Assembly (NCBI GenBank): GCA_021234155.1
Contig: JAJEKV010000025.1
Location: forward strand, 7,330,531-7,394,530
Reading direction: 5' to 3'
Length of the DNA: 64,000 nt
Source: Isoetes taiwanensis
Taxonomy: Eukaryota; Streptophyta; Lycopodiopsida; Isoetales; Isoetaceae
Positions 42,000 to 56,239 of this stretch are shown here, piece by piece (within the stretch, counting starts at the first letter, position 1; each line of letters opens with the position of its first letter). The translations under genes were made by a program, and so were the position numbers. The notes under the pieces are model-generated. The model saw only the letters and a list, made by a program, of their open reading frames with translations. It did not search any database and was not told where the DNA came from.

Positions 42000-43730
42000 G
42001 AAAAAATGCCTAGTGTTGCTGGGGTTTTTGTCGGGTATAAGTTCAAAAACTAATGAAGATGGTGGATTTAAGTCGAGAACATCTCAAGGGCCAAAACTTT
42101 AAGTACAATGCTCTGTTAGAATTGTGATAATTTCAAAGCCTATTGCCCTGGAAATGCATCTTTTATGGCATTTCTCAAGCTTTCCTCATAACACTCAAAA
42201 CTTTGTGGCACTTCTCAAGCTTTCCTCATAACATTGAAAACTTTAGCAACTATTTATGACAAAGTACATGAAGACTTGTGCATTTGTGACTTTTGAACCT
42301 TAAAAGGTTCATATGGTTGTAGGATTGACAATTATAACGTGATTCTTTATTGCATTAGCATGAATGATGCGAACACAAGTTTCTTGTGAACTCTTAAGAA
42401 CCATGTGAAAAATGTTGTTGATTTGACAATTCTAAATGGGCCTTAATTTTAATACTTTGGCAACTCTTTATAGAAGTTGACTTCTAAATACATGGAACAT
42501 AAAATATACTTGCTCAATTTCAAGTGCCTTGGTATAATTCCATTTTACATTTGACACATCGGGCTGAATTCGAACAACCTAGATTTGAATATTGTTTTTA
42601 AAAAAGATGGAATAAATGAGAAATGGTGATTATATGAATTCTATCCCAATCTCCAGCATCCGTGTAACAATATGAGTTCATGCCAAAATATGCTTTGATG
42701 TACCTTACCTTCGTTCAATAATAAAATGTCTTATTGGACTCCTTAGGCACTTGCATCAACAACTATCTTGCGGGATGTAAGCTACATATATGATGAAAAT
42801 TGAATCCATCTGTATGCTTGCAGCAAGCATTTACTGAACTCATCTAAACCTAACTAAGATGCTACCAAGTCTATTGCAGGCAAAAAAAAGCACTTCATGA
42901 ACAGTTTGCCAAAGTAGGCATTGCCACATATTTCAAAAAGGCTCATATGAAAATGGTCCTCTATCTGATTGAAACCTTGAACTTATCTCTTTAACATAAA
43001 TGCTCAATATGTGGATGACCTCTAGGAGCAATAGGTTATTCGAAAAAACAAAGATAAATTGACTCATCAATTATTACCTTACAACATGAGGTCGGATCTT
43101 TCACAATTCTTCTTCAAAAACCATGCCCAAATTGATTAATGAGGCATAAATGAAACTGGAATAGCCTAAGAAAAGGATTGAGCAAAAATTGAGCTGCATT
43201 CATATAGTTTATAAGCAAACTACAAGTACCTAAAATAAAATCAGGGTACCAAAAACAAGTGGAAGCAATTGGAGGCAACGTATCCTAGGTTTAGATTACC
43301 ATATGCAAGCGCAATGGGATTAAGTGCTGGTGTTGTTTGCATGATATCATTGCAATATAATTCAACCTTTTGCCATTCTTCAAGAAGTACAATATTTTGT
43401 CTCATGCATAATATCCTATTTGCAAGTAATCAATAAAATGGACCTACATTTCACGAATACTTATGTAATTCCTAAAGGATCTTGCTGGTCAAAAGACTAT
43501 TACAATGAACAAAATCAATTATCATTTGACATCTTTATAACCATAAGCTCCTACAATAATAATAAGGCATCTGTTACATTTGACATCTTCATAAACATAA
43601 CCTCCTACAATAATAAGGTTTTACTTCAGATGCAAAGTTCTTCTCGCTACGTCACCCATGCTCACCACTTTTTGGCAATAGAGGATGTGATGCTTCAGAG
43701 CAGTTCTTTGAAGAGGTAAAAAAAAACCCG
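42000..43730. other. AT-rich stretch with small tandem duplications
   Basis: No gene. A 39-bp duplication (TCTCAAGCTTTCCTCATAACA, about 42173-42240) and a 60-bp duplication (CATTTGACATCTT.ATAA, about 43520-43620) are visible. Confidence 0.5.
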
Positions 43731-44240
43731 ATCTCTTGCAAGGAAATCTGATATAAGATCATGGGGTTGACTCCAAGTGATCAGGCCATAAAGACTTCCT
43801 GTTCCAAGTTATCCCAGGTAGCAAGTGATATCATTGGTCCCCATATTTCCACTCCATACAGAAGCACTGGCTCCATCAACACCCTAAGCAAGTGCGACTA
43901 GTATGACCAGTCATAAAGCTCCGCTCTGTAACAGTTAGTCTGCGTGGCATAGAAAGCTTTTCAACTAGTTGTCACCCACGCCTGATACAAGTAGTCCTAT
44001 ATGTTGTGGTAGTGAACTCCAGTCCCAGGTACTTGTATGTTGCACTACCTCCATCTCTTGACCTGGAAGCAAGATTGTCTCTATTGCTTCATATGTGCTA
44101 CTCCAAATAGAGTAAAAGATAGTGGGCAGTCCGACTGGACCCCAATACGACTATTGATAATAATACTGCTCGAGACTAGACCATCATTTTTGTTACAAAT
44201 CCACAACATGTTGAAAGAGAAGGCCAACTAAAGTCCATAG
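43730..44240 (-). mobile_element. LINE reverse transcriptase fragment (C-terminal part)
   Basis: The minus strand gives LRVLMEPVLLYGVEIWGPMI and WDNLEQEVFMA, and further up ATYKYLGLEFTTTTYR. These are the conserved YLG..F and L..PVLLYG.EIWG blocks near the end of many non-LTR reverse transcriptases. Frames change and stops occur, so it is a relic, probably from a different LINE clade than the copy at 46530. Confidence 0.65.
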
Positions 44241-44249
44241 CATGTTGAA

Positions 44250-45660
44250 TATTGCAGGGTTCAGGCACACTCGGATGTGTTCCACTATCACTCCCTCCAT
44301 TTTAAAACTGCTCAATAGATTTCTCAAATATTGATAACAATATAATGTGCCATTTCGATTGCTCAAGAGACCTTTGCTAACTAGATCTGTGTTCAAGTTT
44401 TTGTGTAAGTTGCCATCTACCTTTGAAGAAGGTGGTTGAGGTCGTTGACCTGATATAAAACTTTCATTGGGACAATAATACTAACGGGATAGATAGCGTA
44501 GGCCACTCATTAAAGCCATCAAATCAAAGATCAACTGTGTTAAGGCTTATTACAACGTATTCTTGGACATTATAGAACTACTAACCAATGTATATGCTAA
44601 ATGTGGAAATCTAGGTCATCATTTATTAGCAAGATAAGACTAGTTTTCCTCATCCAACGCTAAAGGTGAGAATTACAATACAATCTAAATTAAAAAGAAA
44701 TGACGTCTCTTTCGTCTCGTCTCTACACAAGGTGTTAAATATAATAAGTATGGAATGATACACCTATCAAGAAAATATTATATGTCATGGGGTAACAATT
44801 ATATATTCATGCCCTCGTGCACTATCCTTTATCTAAATATAAAAATGATTAAAAAAACATAATGCAAAGGTCACATGGTTTTTTATTGACAATATCATTG
44901 CTTCACATTACAGCCCATATAATGTTCTTTGTCAACTCATTAAGAACTATGAATAGCACATTAATATTAATTTGTTAGAATGCGTGGGCACTTAACTAGA
45001 AGTCAACAAATGACTATCAATTCGCATTGATAGGGTAAAGTAATACAAAAAACCATAACAACCATTACACATTTGGATCATAAATTTGATATGGAGCTTT
45101 ATTTTAGCTATTTAAATATGGTTGCAAGCAATTGTAAGTACCATAACAGTCAATAACTAGAGTACACAATGTTTATTTTAATCCAAGTTTAACATTATCA
45201 GCTTCCCAAGAGTCTTACTTCTTCTATGCCTATTTTAATCTAAGTTAACATTATGAACTTCCCAAGAATCTTATTTATTCTATCTAGTTTGATAATCTCA
45301 ATAAGAGAGTTAAATATTTTTGGTATAGATTAGATCATCATTATTGTTAGATTATAATTAGAGACTTTCAATACAGTAGATGCCAAAGTCGTCCCTGTAA
45401 TAAGGCATATTAATAGGGTGGCAAGTCACAATATTTATACAAGGATTTGAGGTAAAGTCAAAGCCATTGAGATGCTTCTTCTTATGAACATTTGTTTGCA
45501 AATAATAATGAGTCTTTTTTGAACTATATGGATTTGCAGTTGTTGTGGAGTGTCGAGGTATCACTGTCTCTTTGGGGCAGTTCTCCTTCCTCCTCACTTG
45601 CTTTGTAACATTACCATTCTTTTAATATATTGCTGACACAATTCTTCAAAAAATATTATT
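44250..45660. other. Stretch without recognised gene
   Basis: AT-rich. A duplication of about 65 bp (AACATTAT.A.CTTCCCAAGA, about 45185-45285) is the only structure seen. Confidence 0.45.
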
Positions 45661-45669
45661 ACTAACATT

Positions 45670-46335
45670 TTGGTGAGCTTTAATAAGTTTTGTATTGGGT
45701 TCCATAGAACATTTGGTCTGATCCTGATCTTTTGCAACAATATCTCGATGGTCGTTTTTTCTCAGAAGATGTGGGATGTAGTTACCTTGGCCCAAGTTAA
45801 AACTGGTCATTATCCTGCACATATAAATCCCACTTTGGCACCAGGACCACAAGCTTATTTGCTTGCTTCCTTATCCAAGAAAAAGCTTGTAGCTATTACA
45901 TCAATTCGCACAGGGTCCCACAAGCTACGGATTGAGACAGATAGATGAAAGAGGCCAAAATTGCCAAGAGAAGTGAGATTATGTGCATGTTGCCAGTTAC
46001 AGGTTATTGAAGATGAAAGCCATACCATGCTAAGATGTCCTGCTTTTGAGGTAGTCAGGAATCGTTATTCGACTTTAGCATTTCAATCCACGCTCCCACA
46101 ACTTCTCAAAACCTCATATGTGCATGACTTGGCATTATACATATTTGAGGCTGTAGATGAGCGTTTTCAATTACTGAGCCCTCAGTAGTCATCATAGTCT
46201 ACTTATATAATTTTTTCTGCTTAAGAACCTTTCGAGGTAGGGGTTTTTTAATCCTAGTAATAATGATTGTACTAGGCCATTATATGGGTTCCATGGCCTC
46301 TTGGTCCTCGTGGACATTAAAAAATATATTATATT
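45670..46335 (+). mobile_element. LINE 3' fragment with coding end and 3' tail
   Basis: Coding pieces ITSIRTGSHKLRIETDR, then LPREVRLCACCQLQVIEDES and HTMLRCPAFEVVRNRYS, form the typical C-terminus of a non-LTR element (RTGSH.L.IE...RP..PRE.R.C..C....EDE.H.L..CP). The stop after SPQ is followed by an untranslated tail (46229-46335) that recurs alone at 39509-39612 and 54505-54612. One in-frame stop separates the two pieces. Confidence 0.75.
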
Positions 46336-46529
46336 CTGTTCATGCATTCATTCATTTGCATGAAGATGCCAATTATGCATCATCACTTTGCTAGAAAATA
46401 GGAGGCAAGAAGGAGATTCTTACATCCTCTCTGGGTTTTAACCACATTCAAAATGCTAATGCCAACAATTTCAACGTTAATCTTTGGGTCCTAAACCCAT
46501 TCAAAATGTATGGAAATTTGTGGTCAAGG

Positions 46530-47615
46530 TGCCCTGGTCCAAGTTGTCCTTTTCAAGTGGGAAGGTGGTCTAGGTATAGTAGACTTCTTACTTCAAAGTA
46601 AAGTCCTCATTTCAAGATTAATTTGGAGGCTTTTGAATTAGGAGGATGACTCGGTTAGTCTATATCTTCTCAAACAGTCACTTACTCATTACATCCCATT
46701 TGGCAAGATGGCAGTTAAACCCCTTCTAATATGGGCACTATTTCACCCACTACAGCCATTCCCAAATGCTTCGTTTTTTTTTTAGAGGTAGTTGGATGCA
46801 TGGGCTACGATATAGGTACTTTTTCACTCGTCTCCTTTCATTCATGCTATGCTAGATATGCCGTGGTGGTGGATATCACTACTGCCAGATCTATTGGCAC
46901 TCCCCATCGCTGCATCAATCCATTCTCAAACAACGACAGTGGACCCAATGAGGCATCATCTCAATCCAGGCTTGGTATAATGATGGCCATCTTATATCAT
47001 GGAATAAGTTTTGGACTAGATACCTTCTGTCTAGTTGGGATATGTCACTTTGGGAGAAGATAGCAGAGAATTTGCCATTTTTTGTGATGGCCGATGTCAG
47101 AAAAGGACTCCTAAGACTTGCAATGAGTCAGTTCATAGAGGCAAGAACTTTGTCAAGTCTGTGTATCGCCTTTTCCAAGCAATCCAACCAGTCTAGACTT
47201 TGTTGTAGGATTTATTTCATAGTGCTTTAGATAGACAACACATTGTTGCATCCTACCTTGATAGGTGGCCCTCAACTAAGAAAAAGGCATTTCATCTTGA
47301 TTCTGATTGGCTCTTGTGGTTCATTTGGGAACGACGCAGACTTCGCATTTTTCAAGGCATTTATTCTTCTTCTCATGGTCTTTTATCTCGTGCCAAACCA
47401 AAACTAGCGATGGCTTATAAGTGCTGTCCCATTAAGGCAGAGGTCAGAGACCGTATTAGATCCAATATCTCTAGAGTAATTCATATACTTAGGCTTCTCT
47501 TGTGGGGCAAGTGCATTGTGCTTGAGGTTCTAGTTCTGATGATTATGACAAGACAAAGTTTTGTTTTTGTGTACTTTGCTTTTGATTAATAAAGATTTTG
47601 TCCTTCGACAAAAAA
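46530..47615 (+). mobile_element. LINE 3' fragment, same family as 1-1130
   Basis: AGACTTCTTACTTCAAAGTA, AAGATTAATTTGGAGGCTTT and CAAGATGGCAGTTAAACC match 84-230 at the window start. A later block with GGCATTTCATCTTGATTCTGATTGG matches 1008-1030. WFIWERRRLRIFQG is the W..W..R block. The copy ends in TTAATAAAGATTTTGTCCTTCGACAAAAAAG, a LINE-like 3' end with a short A tail. Many stops. Confidence 0.7.
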
Positions 47616-47703
47616 GAACTATGGCTACACACAAAAAAACAATTCATCGGCTAACTTACATTCAATGCCAATGACATTTTCACATGCAAACAAACTTTTT
47701 TTG

Positions 47704-48290
47704 TTGTTACGTGGAATGGGAATAGGGGGCATTACGGGCTGGCGAGGGGCAGCTGGCTACCGCCGGGGAACCGGGTAGCGGTAGCTTGCCGGCGGTAGCC
47801 AGTGCCCGCCATGCCCAGAAGGCGCGACCTATTCCCATTCCACAACATCAAGAAAAGATTTGGCTTTATATGCTTCATATTTCGAGCTTCAAATCCGGCT
47901 ATATGCTTCAGATTTCGAGCTTCAAATCCGACTATATGCTTCAAATTTCAAGCTCAGATGATCCAGAGATGTTCAGGTTTTAAGCTCTTGCAGATTTCAA
48001 GCTCTTGAGATTTTGGGGATTTCAAGCTCTTGCGATTGGTTTTTGTATTTGGACTTGCCGATTTCAAGCTTTCTTGTCGATTTCAAGCCGATTTCAAGCT
48101 TTCTTGACGATTTTCTACCGATTTCAAGCTTTCTTGCGATGGTTTTATGCGTTAGGCTCTTGCAGATTCAACTCCAGCAATGTTTTAGATGTGCAGGTAA
48201 CTGGGTCCAACCGGTCGTCACCGAATGGTGTTGCGATTTGTCATTCTGGGATAGAATGGTTGCCACATGGCAGTCCACCATTGGAGCATA
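47704..48290. mobile_element. Palindrome-headed composite element, member 2 (short)
   Basis: The palindrome 47704-47848 has arms containing GTGGAATGGGAATAGG and CTGGCTACCGCCGG, closes its loop with CCGG, and ends in CCACAACAT. Cargo follows: tandem repeats at 47872-48145. A right-end module (about 48205-48290) has AACCGGTCGT, TCATTCTGGGATAG and TTGCCACATGGCA, resembling the right ends at 20915-21010 and 62573-62680. The terminal inverted 25 bp of the other members were not found here, so the right boundary is approximate. Confidence 0.45.
47872..48145. repeat. Two adjacent tandem arrays with a shared ATTTCAAGCTT motif
   Basis: Array one repeats a 30-bp unit with ATTTCGAGCTTCAAATCCG and TATATGCTTCA (47872-47960). 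Array two repeats CGATTTCAAGCTTTCTTG with variable spacers (48055-48145). Between them GATTTCAAGCTCTTG occurs twice. Confidence 0.8.
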
Positions 48291-48775
48291 AACAAGAACG
48301 ATGATCAACTTTCCTTGACCTAATGGGAATAAAAGGAATAGACTATTCAAGAGAAACATTTTATATGGGAAAGATAAATAAAGAAACACTTAGATACATA
48401 TTTTGTGACAAAGCTTTAGGACAATCAATATTGTTAATTTGGGATTTTCCGATTTGAAAGAAAATGTTTTTGGAGTTTTCTTAAGGCGATTTCCCTATGG
48501 TTTTGTGGGATTCGGCAGCCGGAAGAAATTTTCGATTTCCAAAAATCAGGTAAAAATGGGCCGGTTTTGAAAATTTTGCAGTGCCCCTTTCTCTCGCACG
48601 CATCTGCCCTATGCACTGGAAGGTGATGCGTGCATGTTTGAGGATGGTTTCCAGGCTAAATCTAGATGTATAAGTGAGCATACGATTGCCTGCAATGGAC
48701 CGCAAGGTGAATGGTAATAGGTTGCAGCTCCTTAGATTTTTTAATGGCTTATTACGGATTCTTGCTAACAGGAAA

Positions 48776-48898
48776 TTCAGGTTTTCAAGAAGCCCATAGA
48801 CGAAATTGGAGCTCTCAACTGCCATTGCACAAGCCAGTTTCTATTTACGAAAGGGCTAAAGAAACGACTGGGAATCCTGGGGTAAAAGACGTGCAAGC
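48776..48898 (+). pseudogene. Possible exon of an unrecognised gene
   Basis: An AG acceptor (CTAACAG) is followed by an open stretch reading SGFQEAHRRNWSSQLPLHKP and VSIYERAKETTGNPGVKDVQ. It ends at a good donor (GCAG|GTGAGA, 48899). A second exon-like block, 49872-49945, lies between TTTGACAG and TTTAG|GTATGC. No family was recognised, and the reading frame after joining is ambiguous. Confidence 0.3.
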
Positions 48899-51800
48899 AG
48901 GTGAGAACATATTCTCTCTTAGAGGTAATAGAGCGTTTTGCTACAGTTTCGTATTCCTTTGGAAGATAATGGGCATACAGACATTTCACAGCAATAAATG
49001 GCCTCTGTTTGTGTTCTCATTGGGAAAAGGGAAGTTGGTGTTTTTTAGTTCATCTCTCTGTCGTCCATTTATGGAAGGTATGCTAAACCGAGATAGAAGA
49101 TACGATTATTTTGTTCTGAGCAGATTGACCAGGTGAACATTTTGAATATGTTCCTCCCATTCTCATTCTATTACAAGTCAATGGAGTTCATGGAAGAGTT
49201 TGGTTTCTAGAATAATTGTTTTCATATTTATTGTTCTCTACCATTTTTCCAGAGAACAAGCTCGGCCATGAAGAGAGGTTTCTACTAGAACTCAGCACTA
49301 AGCAATGAAAATATGATTAGAGGAATCTTCCACAATCTGCTCCAGACTTCCTACCCAGGTGGAGAAGGTAGATATCTTATATGCTTGAGTACTTGATTAT
49401 ATTGTGATGATGGGCCAAGTCTAGATTTAATTCTTAGCTATTTGTTTGCAATATAATTTTGGTCGAGGTTCCACACAATAGATTGGTATATTTCTTATAC
49501 GTGATTTTAACACAGGAGTAGCTAAAACGACCAGTCTGTCTTAAGATGTGAAAAACCAAATCCATGCTTGGACTTATGTAGATAACACATGAATACGAAG
49601 TTGCTGAATTTAGTATATCCAATATCTTAGAGATGCTTTAATGGCCATCCATCCATCATAACTACTTCTGTTTTGTTAGCTTCCATAGCATTGGATTCTG
49701 TTCTTGATTTTCCTGCGTTGCATCTTCATCAGTCCAGGCAGGCAGATTGGCTTTTTGAGGCTTGCAGTTGCTTGCCTCTTCTCTCTGTATATTGCCCCTT
49801 TTCTTTGTATGCTCTTTGAGGTAGAAGCCCTAATGTATGTTATCTATTACTACTATGAATAATCTTTGACAGGTTGGAACAAGCACCGTAATGACAAACT
49901 TAGCAGCTTGGATGACCAGAGGCAATAGAGCCAGCAAATATTTAGGTATGCATCATCCTTTCTCTACAGTGGCCGCATTTTTGTAATCATCCTTGCATTC
50001 TAGTTACCCACCATCATGTTTGTTACATATCAATCTATTTAACATATCAATCTGTTTAACGTCTCCTTGCATTACACACACAAATGTTTAGATTTTTGCT
50101 CCTTTATACATCCAAGTTTTGTTCTGCATGAATGAACTGAAACCTCTGCACAAAATTAGTTGGCTTATCTTTGTGCAACTAACGCAGTGTTTATTAACAT
50201 CTTTGGTCTGCTTTCTTGATGCAAAAGTTGGTAAGATTCTTGGATTACCCGGCCTCTCTCTCCTATAGCACAAGCTCAAATAAGAGTAGTATTTGATCTG
50301 TTGAACAAATGCCGGAGATAGAGAGGCCAGCACCTTCACCAGAGCTGATTCCCACATATTTGCAAACTGACCAGAATGAGACTTTGAATGCGAATTTGAA
50401 CAGAATGTTTTAACCTTGGAAAAAATTGGAGATGGGCTGCTTCATGCATAAGAAAATTTAGGGATAGAATTACATTTTTTCACATATGATGTCTTTGTTA
50501 CGTCTTTCATTTAACAATTTGGTTCATAATGCCACATATGAAACATTATTTGCATGCAACAGCAACATGGTTGCCGCTTTTAACAGCACATGTCTAGACC
50601 TGTGCTTATCCATTTGAAAGTCACTTAAACGGGTATTTGAAAGCAAAACTTTTGCCTCAACTCCTACTTTTAGTTCGAAGTATTTTCCTACATTTAGTGC
50701 ATCATATTTTGGCCCTTTGTGCCATTCTATTCGCATTGTGCATCTTATCCACATGATAAAACTATTAGAATGCATCTCGGAGCACTTTGAGCATCAACCA
50801 ACTGCTTGGTTTTCCTTTGATGTATGATTATCACTTGCTTTTAGTTTTTCCTACAGGTACTAATGCTGTTGTTATGTAGCAGAGTTCTTCATGCTGTATT
50901 TGACCACCATGCGGCCTGCAGTGATGCATGTGCCTACATTATTGATTTCGAACTCGCACATGAAAAAGAGGCGAGCTTTGCCAGGACATTTGTTGCATCA
51001 CTAAAAGGTTGCCACGTGTTACAACTTCATTTCATTTCAATATTACCGTCACTAACAATTCATTTCGATATTACCGTCACTAACAAATTGGCATATCAGC
51101 TTCGGTTCAGTTTATTTTCAAAACCTTAAAATAATTTCCATTTCACATCTATGGCTAAACTTTTAAAACAATCCAGCAAAATAGTGGGCAACATACGAAC
51201 ATTCATTTATTACAGTTCGTCCTGTTATCATAGTGGTGTAAAATAAACAACTAATATTTAGGGTGCAACATTTATCTCTTTCACTTGGTCATACAAGATG
51301 CAAGTGCTAGCTTAAAGTGTAAGACATCTCTGCAAAAATATTATGACATCTTTGCAAAAATATTTACAGTTATAGTTTAATTGTCCTTGCAGACACCATG
51401 GTTTATTACATGAACATTTCATCCTACCGCATCAGACTTAAAGATTTACATTCTGCATGTACATTGTAACAAGCCATAAATGTCCAAATTCAAGAAAAGT
51501 AGTATTGGAAAATAAGTGTTTTAATTATCAATGGCCCAAAACGACTCCACCCAAATGTCACTTGATCGTAATTGAACGAAGTAATACAACCATTTTCTAC
51601 AACTAAATTTTACTTCAGCATATAGTTATTATAAAATGGATTACACCTTAGAGAATCCCTAGAAATTGAATCTCTCTATTTACAGGCATCTAACAATCAC
51701 ATTATAAACTTTTGAAGTCTTAATTACTTGACAACCTCTATTTTCTCATATTACTGGAGATTTTATATTCCCTGACAAATAGTTGTTAAAGCCCGGCAAT

Positions 51801-54504
51801 GCCGGGCACCATAACTAGTAGCATTTTAAATAAGATGAAGGCATCTAAGCATTTCATAAAAATTAATGAGAGGGGATAAGAAGCGAGCCAACTGAGTACA
51901 TGGGAACCATAACAACTAACATGCATGAGAGAAAAATAAATCCAAACGCGACCAGACCCAATCCTATATGTAGTTTAGATTTGATCGATCAGATAGGTGA
52001 AGACACCTGTTCCTATGAGAAAGATCAAGGACCTACTATCATTTCTCGAATCTCCTTTGTTATATAGACATTACCAATATTCTCTCTATATGATCTTAGA
52101 TATAGAGATAGAGATCAAAGATCTCGATCATATTTTATACCCAATAAGAAAGATATGACCCAACTATGAAGTATATCGGCAATGTAAGTATTATATTGTA
52201 TATAAAAACATAGGAGGCGTAGCCACCACGTAGGAATGCAGCTTCCATCGGATGAACAAGGCGCAGAGCCAAGTACGGATAGGAAAACCAAAGTCAAAGA
52301 ACAGAGTGAAGAATCATGAATTGTCATCTAGATTGCAAGCAGAGGCTTGATGCCAAATTTTTTAATCACAAAAAACAAGGAAAATGGAATATAAAAATGA
52401 AAGAATAGGAAAAGATGTTAGTAGGATATGTGGTGCTGCTCTCATTTGTTACACACTATTTGGACAATTTGGACAATGTCAATCAAAAACTCAAATGATG
52501 GATATCTAGTGGGCCCTAAACACTTCAAGATTTATCCCCACCCTTAGTTTTTTCATGTCTCCCCTCCTTGGGATACTGCCCTTGAGCATGTGAAAATACC
52601 ACAACAAACTAGACCATCATGAACTCTTATACGAAATGTCATGGACTAATTGTATAATGATAACTTACACATGAAAAGAATGGATCTATAACGAGGACCC
52701 TAACTTCTCCAGTGCTTTATCCCACCCCTCGTTTCATATCATTCCTCCCTTGCTCAGAATGCACCTATTCTTCGAGCATGTGGAACACTATAGATAATTG
52801 AAACACGTCAGATTTAAGCTAACATTACTAGTCTCCAATATAAAAGGGGGGTTGCATATAATCTTGAAGACATTTCAAACAAATATAGGCGTCAAGCTGA
52901 GGAGATTATGGAGCTATGGAGACAAGTAATGCAGCTCCAGCTGGTAGATAAAAGAAGACTACAACTTGACCAATAACAAGCATCAAAGGTAGACGAGAGA
53001 AGAGATCCTTTCAGCCATGCAACTCCAGCTTGTCCTAACCAGGATAAAACATAGACTTCCGACACAAAAAATCGAAACAAGCCTTTAAGGAACGACATGA
53101 ACAATGATGTAGATGTTTTAATGTGGTGATTTGTGGTCTGGATAAAGTAGTAGGCGAGGCTCTGGCAAGAAAAATTCAGATAATAATTCTCTCAAAAAAT
53201 TTAGCTCCAATGTACATTAACAAAACACTAGCATTCAATGCTATAGTTGTCTACATATTGTTCTAGAGAAGTCCTAGATACACTTGTTGGGAATGCCATT
53301 ATCCACCAAACAATAAAATTGAAGAGAACTTCTCTCTATGTGGACTATGACCTCACTTATTTGCAGCAAGAGTCATGGTACTGGGAATGTAACATGATTG
53401 AGGGTCATACGAGAAGCCCGTGGCGCAACTGGCTTAATCTATAGTAAACCTTGTATCTTCTAGCTACCAAAACTAACTTTTGAGGATGTTGTAAATGTTG
53501 TCACTACCACTGCCCATGTTGCTACCTCTGCTTGCTATCTCTGCTTCAAATGTTCACGTGCATCCCATGCTTGTGCTATATCTTTCACTGCTACTGCTGG
53601 CACATGTATAACTCCTACTGCTAGTGCTTGTACAACTGCCAAAAGTACTGATGTTGCTCAGAATCTTGGTCCAACTAGTGTTGCAAGTCCAAGTGCTATC
53701 CATGTTGGCTCTAAATAATGCTTTTACTTCCATTGCTCGTGATTCTAAATAGGGAATGTGTCTCTCTATGGCATCATAGAAACTTTTAGAGGTTTCTCAT
53801 CATAAAAAGGGGATAGCTTGAGAAGAACAACGCTCCAAAAGTTTTTCTTCAATTAGTTGCCTTATTAAACAAAGTTCCACATCATTGTTACAAATTCAAG
53901 ACCACAACTCGGAAGAAAATACATCTAAAATAAAAGAAAACTCACCATATTAGAAGCCCCTTTAGTCATGCAATGATCATCAAACTGGTAGGCTTGTGAT
54001 ACAGCACTGAAGAACGAGAGCTCGACAACAAAATTGCCCTCCTTATAGAAAGTAGCGATGATCCACAAAGACTCGATGCCAATTTCCTGACTCATCCTGG
54101 CTTGCCACCAAGGTGCGAAATGCTGATGGAAAATGATCAAGGTCTTGTCGGCCTGACATGCTAGAGCGAAATAAAAGGTCTTGGATGCTAACATATGAGG
54201 AGGAAGAAATAGTCCAACCCATAATTGAGAAAATGTATTAGAAGGGAGGGGATTTTAGGGAATAGCATGCCAAACATTGAAATGAAAAAGTTGATGATTA
54301 GATACATTGGTAAAACGAGTCCAATCATGAGCCAGGACATATTCAATGGCGTTAAAAAGTCTCCTTAATAAGGTATTCAAGTGGTCGTAACATGACTAAA
54401 TGCTTAAGACAAAGTACGTAAATCTTAAGACACAATAAAAGAAGTTGAGGCACTGAGAGCCAACTTACTAAGGATGAAAGGGAATCGAATCGAGTTGGAT
54501 TGAT

Positions 54505-54612
54505 TTTTATCGTCCGCGGAGACCAACTGGCCCATGGGACGCAAACAAAGAATACATCAAGCATATACTGCGAGGATTAAAAAACCCCTGCCCCGGAGTG
54601 TTTTCGAGGGAA
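54505..54612 (-). mobile_element. LINE 3' tail, third copy
   Basis: Matches 39509-39612 closely (TTATCGTCCGCGGAGACCAA, GGATTAAAAAACCCCTGCCC) and, in reverse, the tail at 46229-46335. No coding part is attached. Confidence 0.65.
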
Positions 54613-56239
54613 AAACCTTGGGAGTAATAGGTATGTTGAGAGACTGTACAATGATACACTAAGGATCACACCAATCTGGACCGTGGGATCACATAGATTA
54701 TCTAAAGCAATGTGAGTTGTAGAATCTCGGATCGACGATCATGATTAGGAACAATCTGGATCATACGATCAACTACGTATAAACTCCCAAGCCATCTGAA
54801 CCATAGGATCAGATCAAATCAATCTGGACCATAGGATGTGTCATATAGAAACTATATTTTAATCTCAACGACATGTTTGAGGACATAGCTGAGCGCATGC
54901 ATCCTTCAAGGAAGGGGACTTTGAGAGGAAGGAAAATGGAAAAAGGTTAACAATTCTCCACAAGTTGAGGAGGCCATCTTCAGTTTGCTCAAATTCTCCA
55001 ATAAAGTTTGTAACATGTAAGGAGTGAGAAAGCAAATCCCCCTCCAGATCTACTAGCATTGTAAAAAAATGGAATTGATAGAGCAAGAGGCTCAAATAGC
55101 GCCATAATCAAAGAAACTCGAAACGGAATGGGCGCTGAAGAAAAGGGGAAGCTCGAACAAGGAAAGCAGCACAAAAACAGGGGAAGTGGCACCGCTCCGC
55201 AAAATGTGGATCCATTATGGCTTATAATTCTGGCATAATATTGGCGTAATTTTAGCATTATGTTTATTACGTAATCTTATAGCCCACATGTGCAGATCCA
55301 CTTTGGTATTATAATTAAAGATGTACATAATGCAGGTAGTCATTTCACTCTTTTTGGCCCCCTTCAATCATACAAAAGAATGCAGCCATATGTATCAAAG
55401 AATGTGACATTGTAAAATAAGATATGAGCCATATAAGGATTTTGGATCACATATGCATTTGCTTGAACATGCCCTCTAATGTCGACAAAAATGTGGTCCC
55501 CATTTAGTCTTAGGCATAGCTAAGACGTAGGTTGAAGAATAAATACATAAAAAAAAAAAGCTTGGGAGAGCGTCTTTGTTAGATAGACCCCATTGCTTAC
55601 GAAGCATAAGGAAATACATCTTGTGTTGTTCTAGCAGCTATTACGATGCCCATTATTTTGTATCCAATACGAATATGAAACATAAAACCATATGTAGCTA
55701 CATTCTCATGGCTCTAACTCAGAAAAAATGAAGTCGTCTGATGCTGGCCTTGCAGTCAAGTTGCATGGGTACATGCGGACTTGGACTTCGGCTTCGTTCT
55801 TTTGAAGTCCCATCGGGATCAATACCCTTATCTAGCACAAGTTGAAGTCCATGAAGTTGAGAAGAGGAGAATTTCACGTCCATTCCATTGGGGACAATGG
55901 TCTATGTGACACACATACCACACCTAGATTGCTCCACTTACATTGCATCTCCACAATGCAATATTGATACATGAGCAATGCCTAATAGATGTTGGGACGG
56001 TGTACCAAACCACTTAAGAATTATTGAGGAGGAGACCTACTTTTGTTGATTAAATTGCATGCTTAAAAGCTCTAGTAAAATACCCTATCGTGGATCAAGA
56101 TTGGATGATCAAGTTTTTCACCCCGAGACAATAATCTTGTGCTGATCCACTATTGAAGACTTTGCTCCATTTTACCATGGTCCAATATACCATGGTTCAC
56201 GATTGGTGACCCTCCCATAGTCCTCTTTAGTGTACTTTG

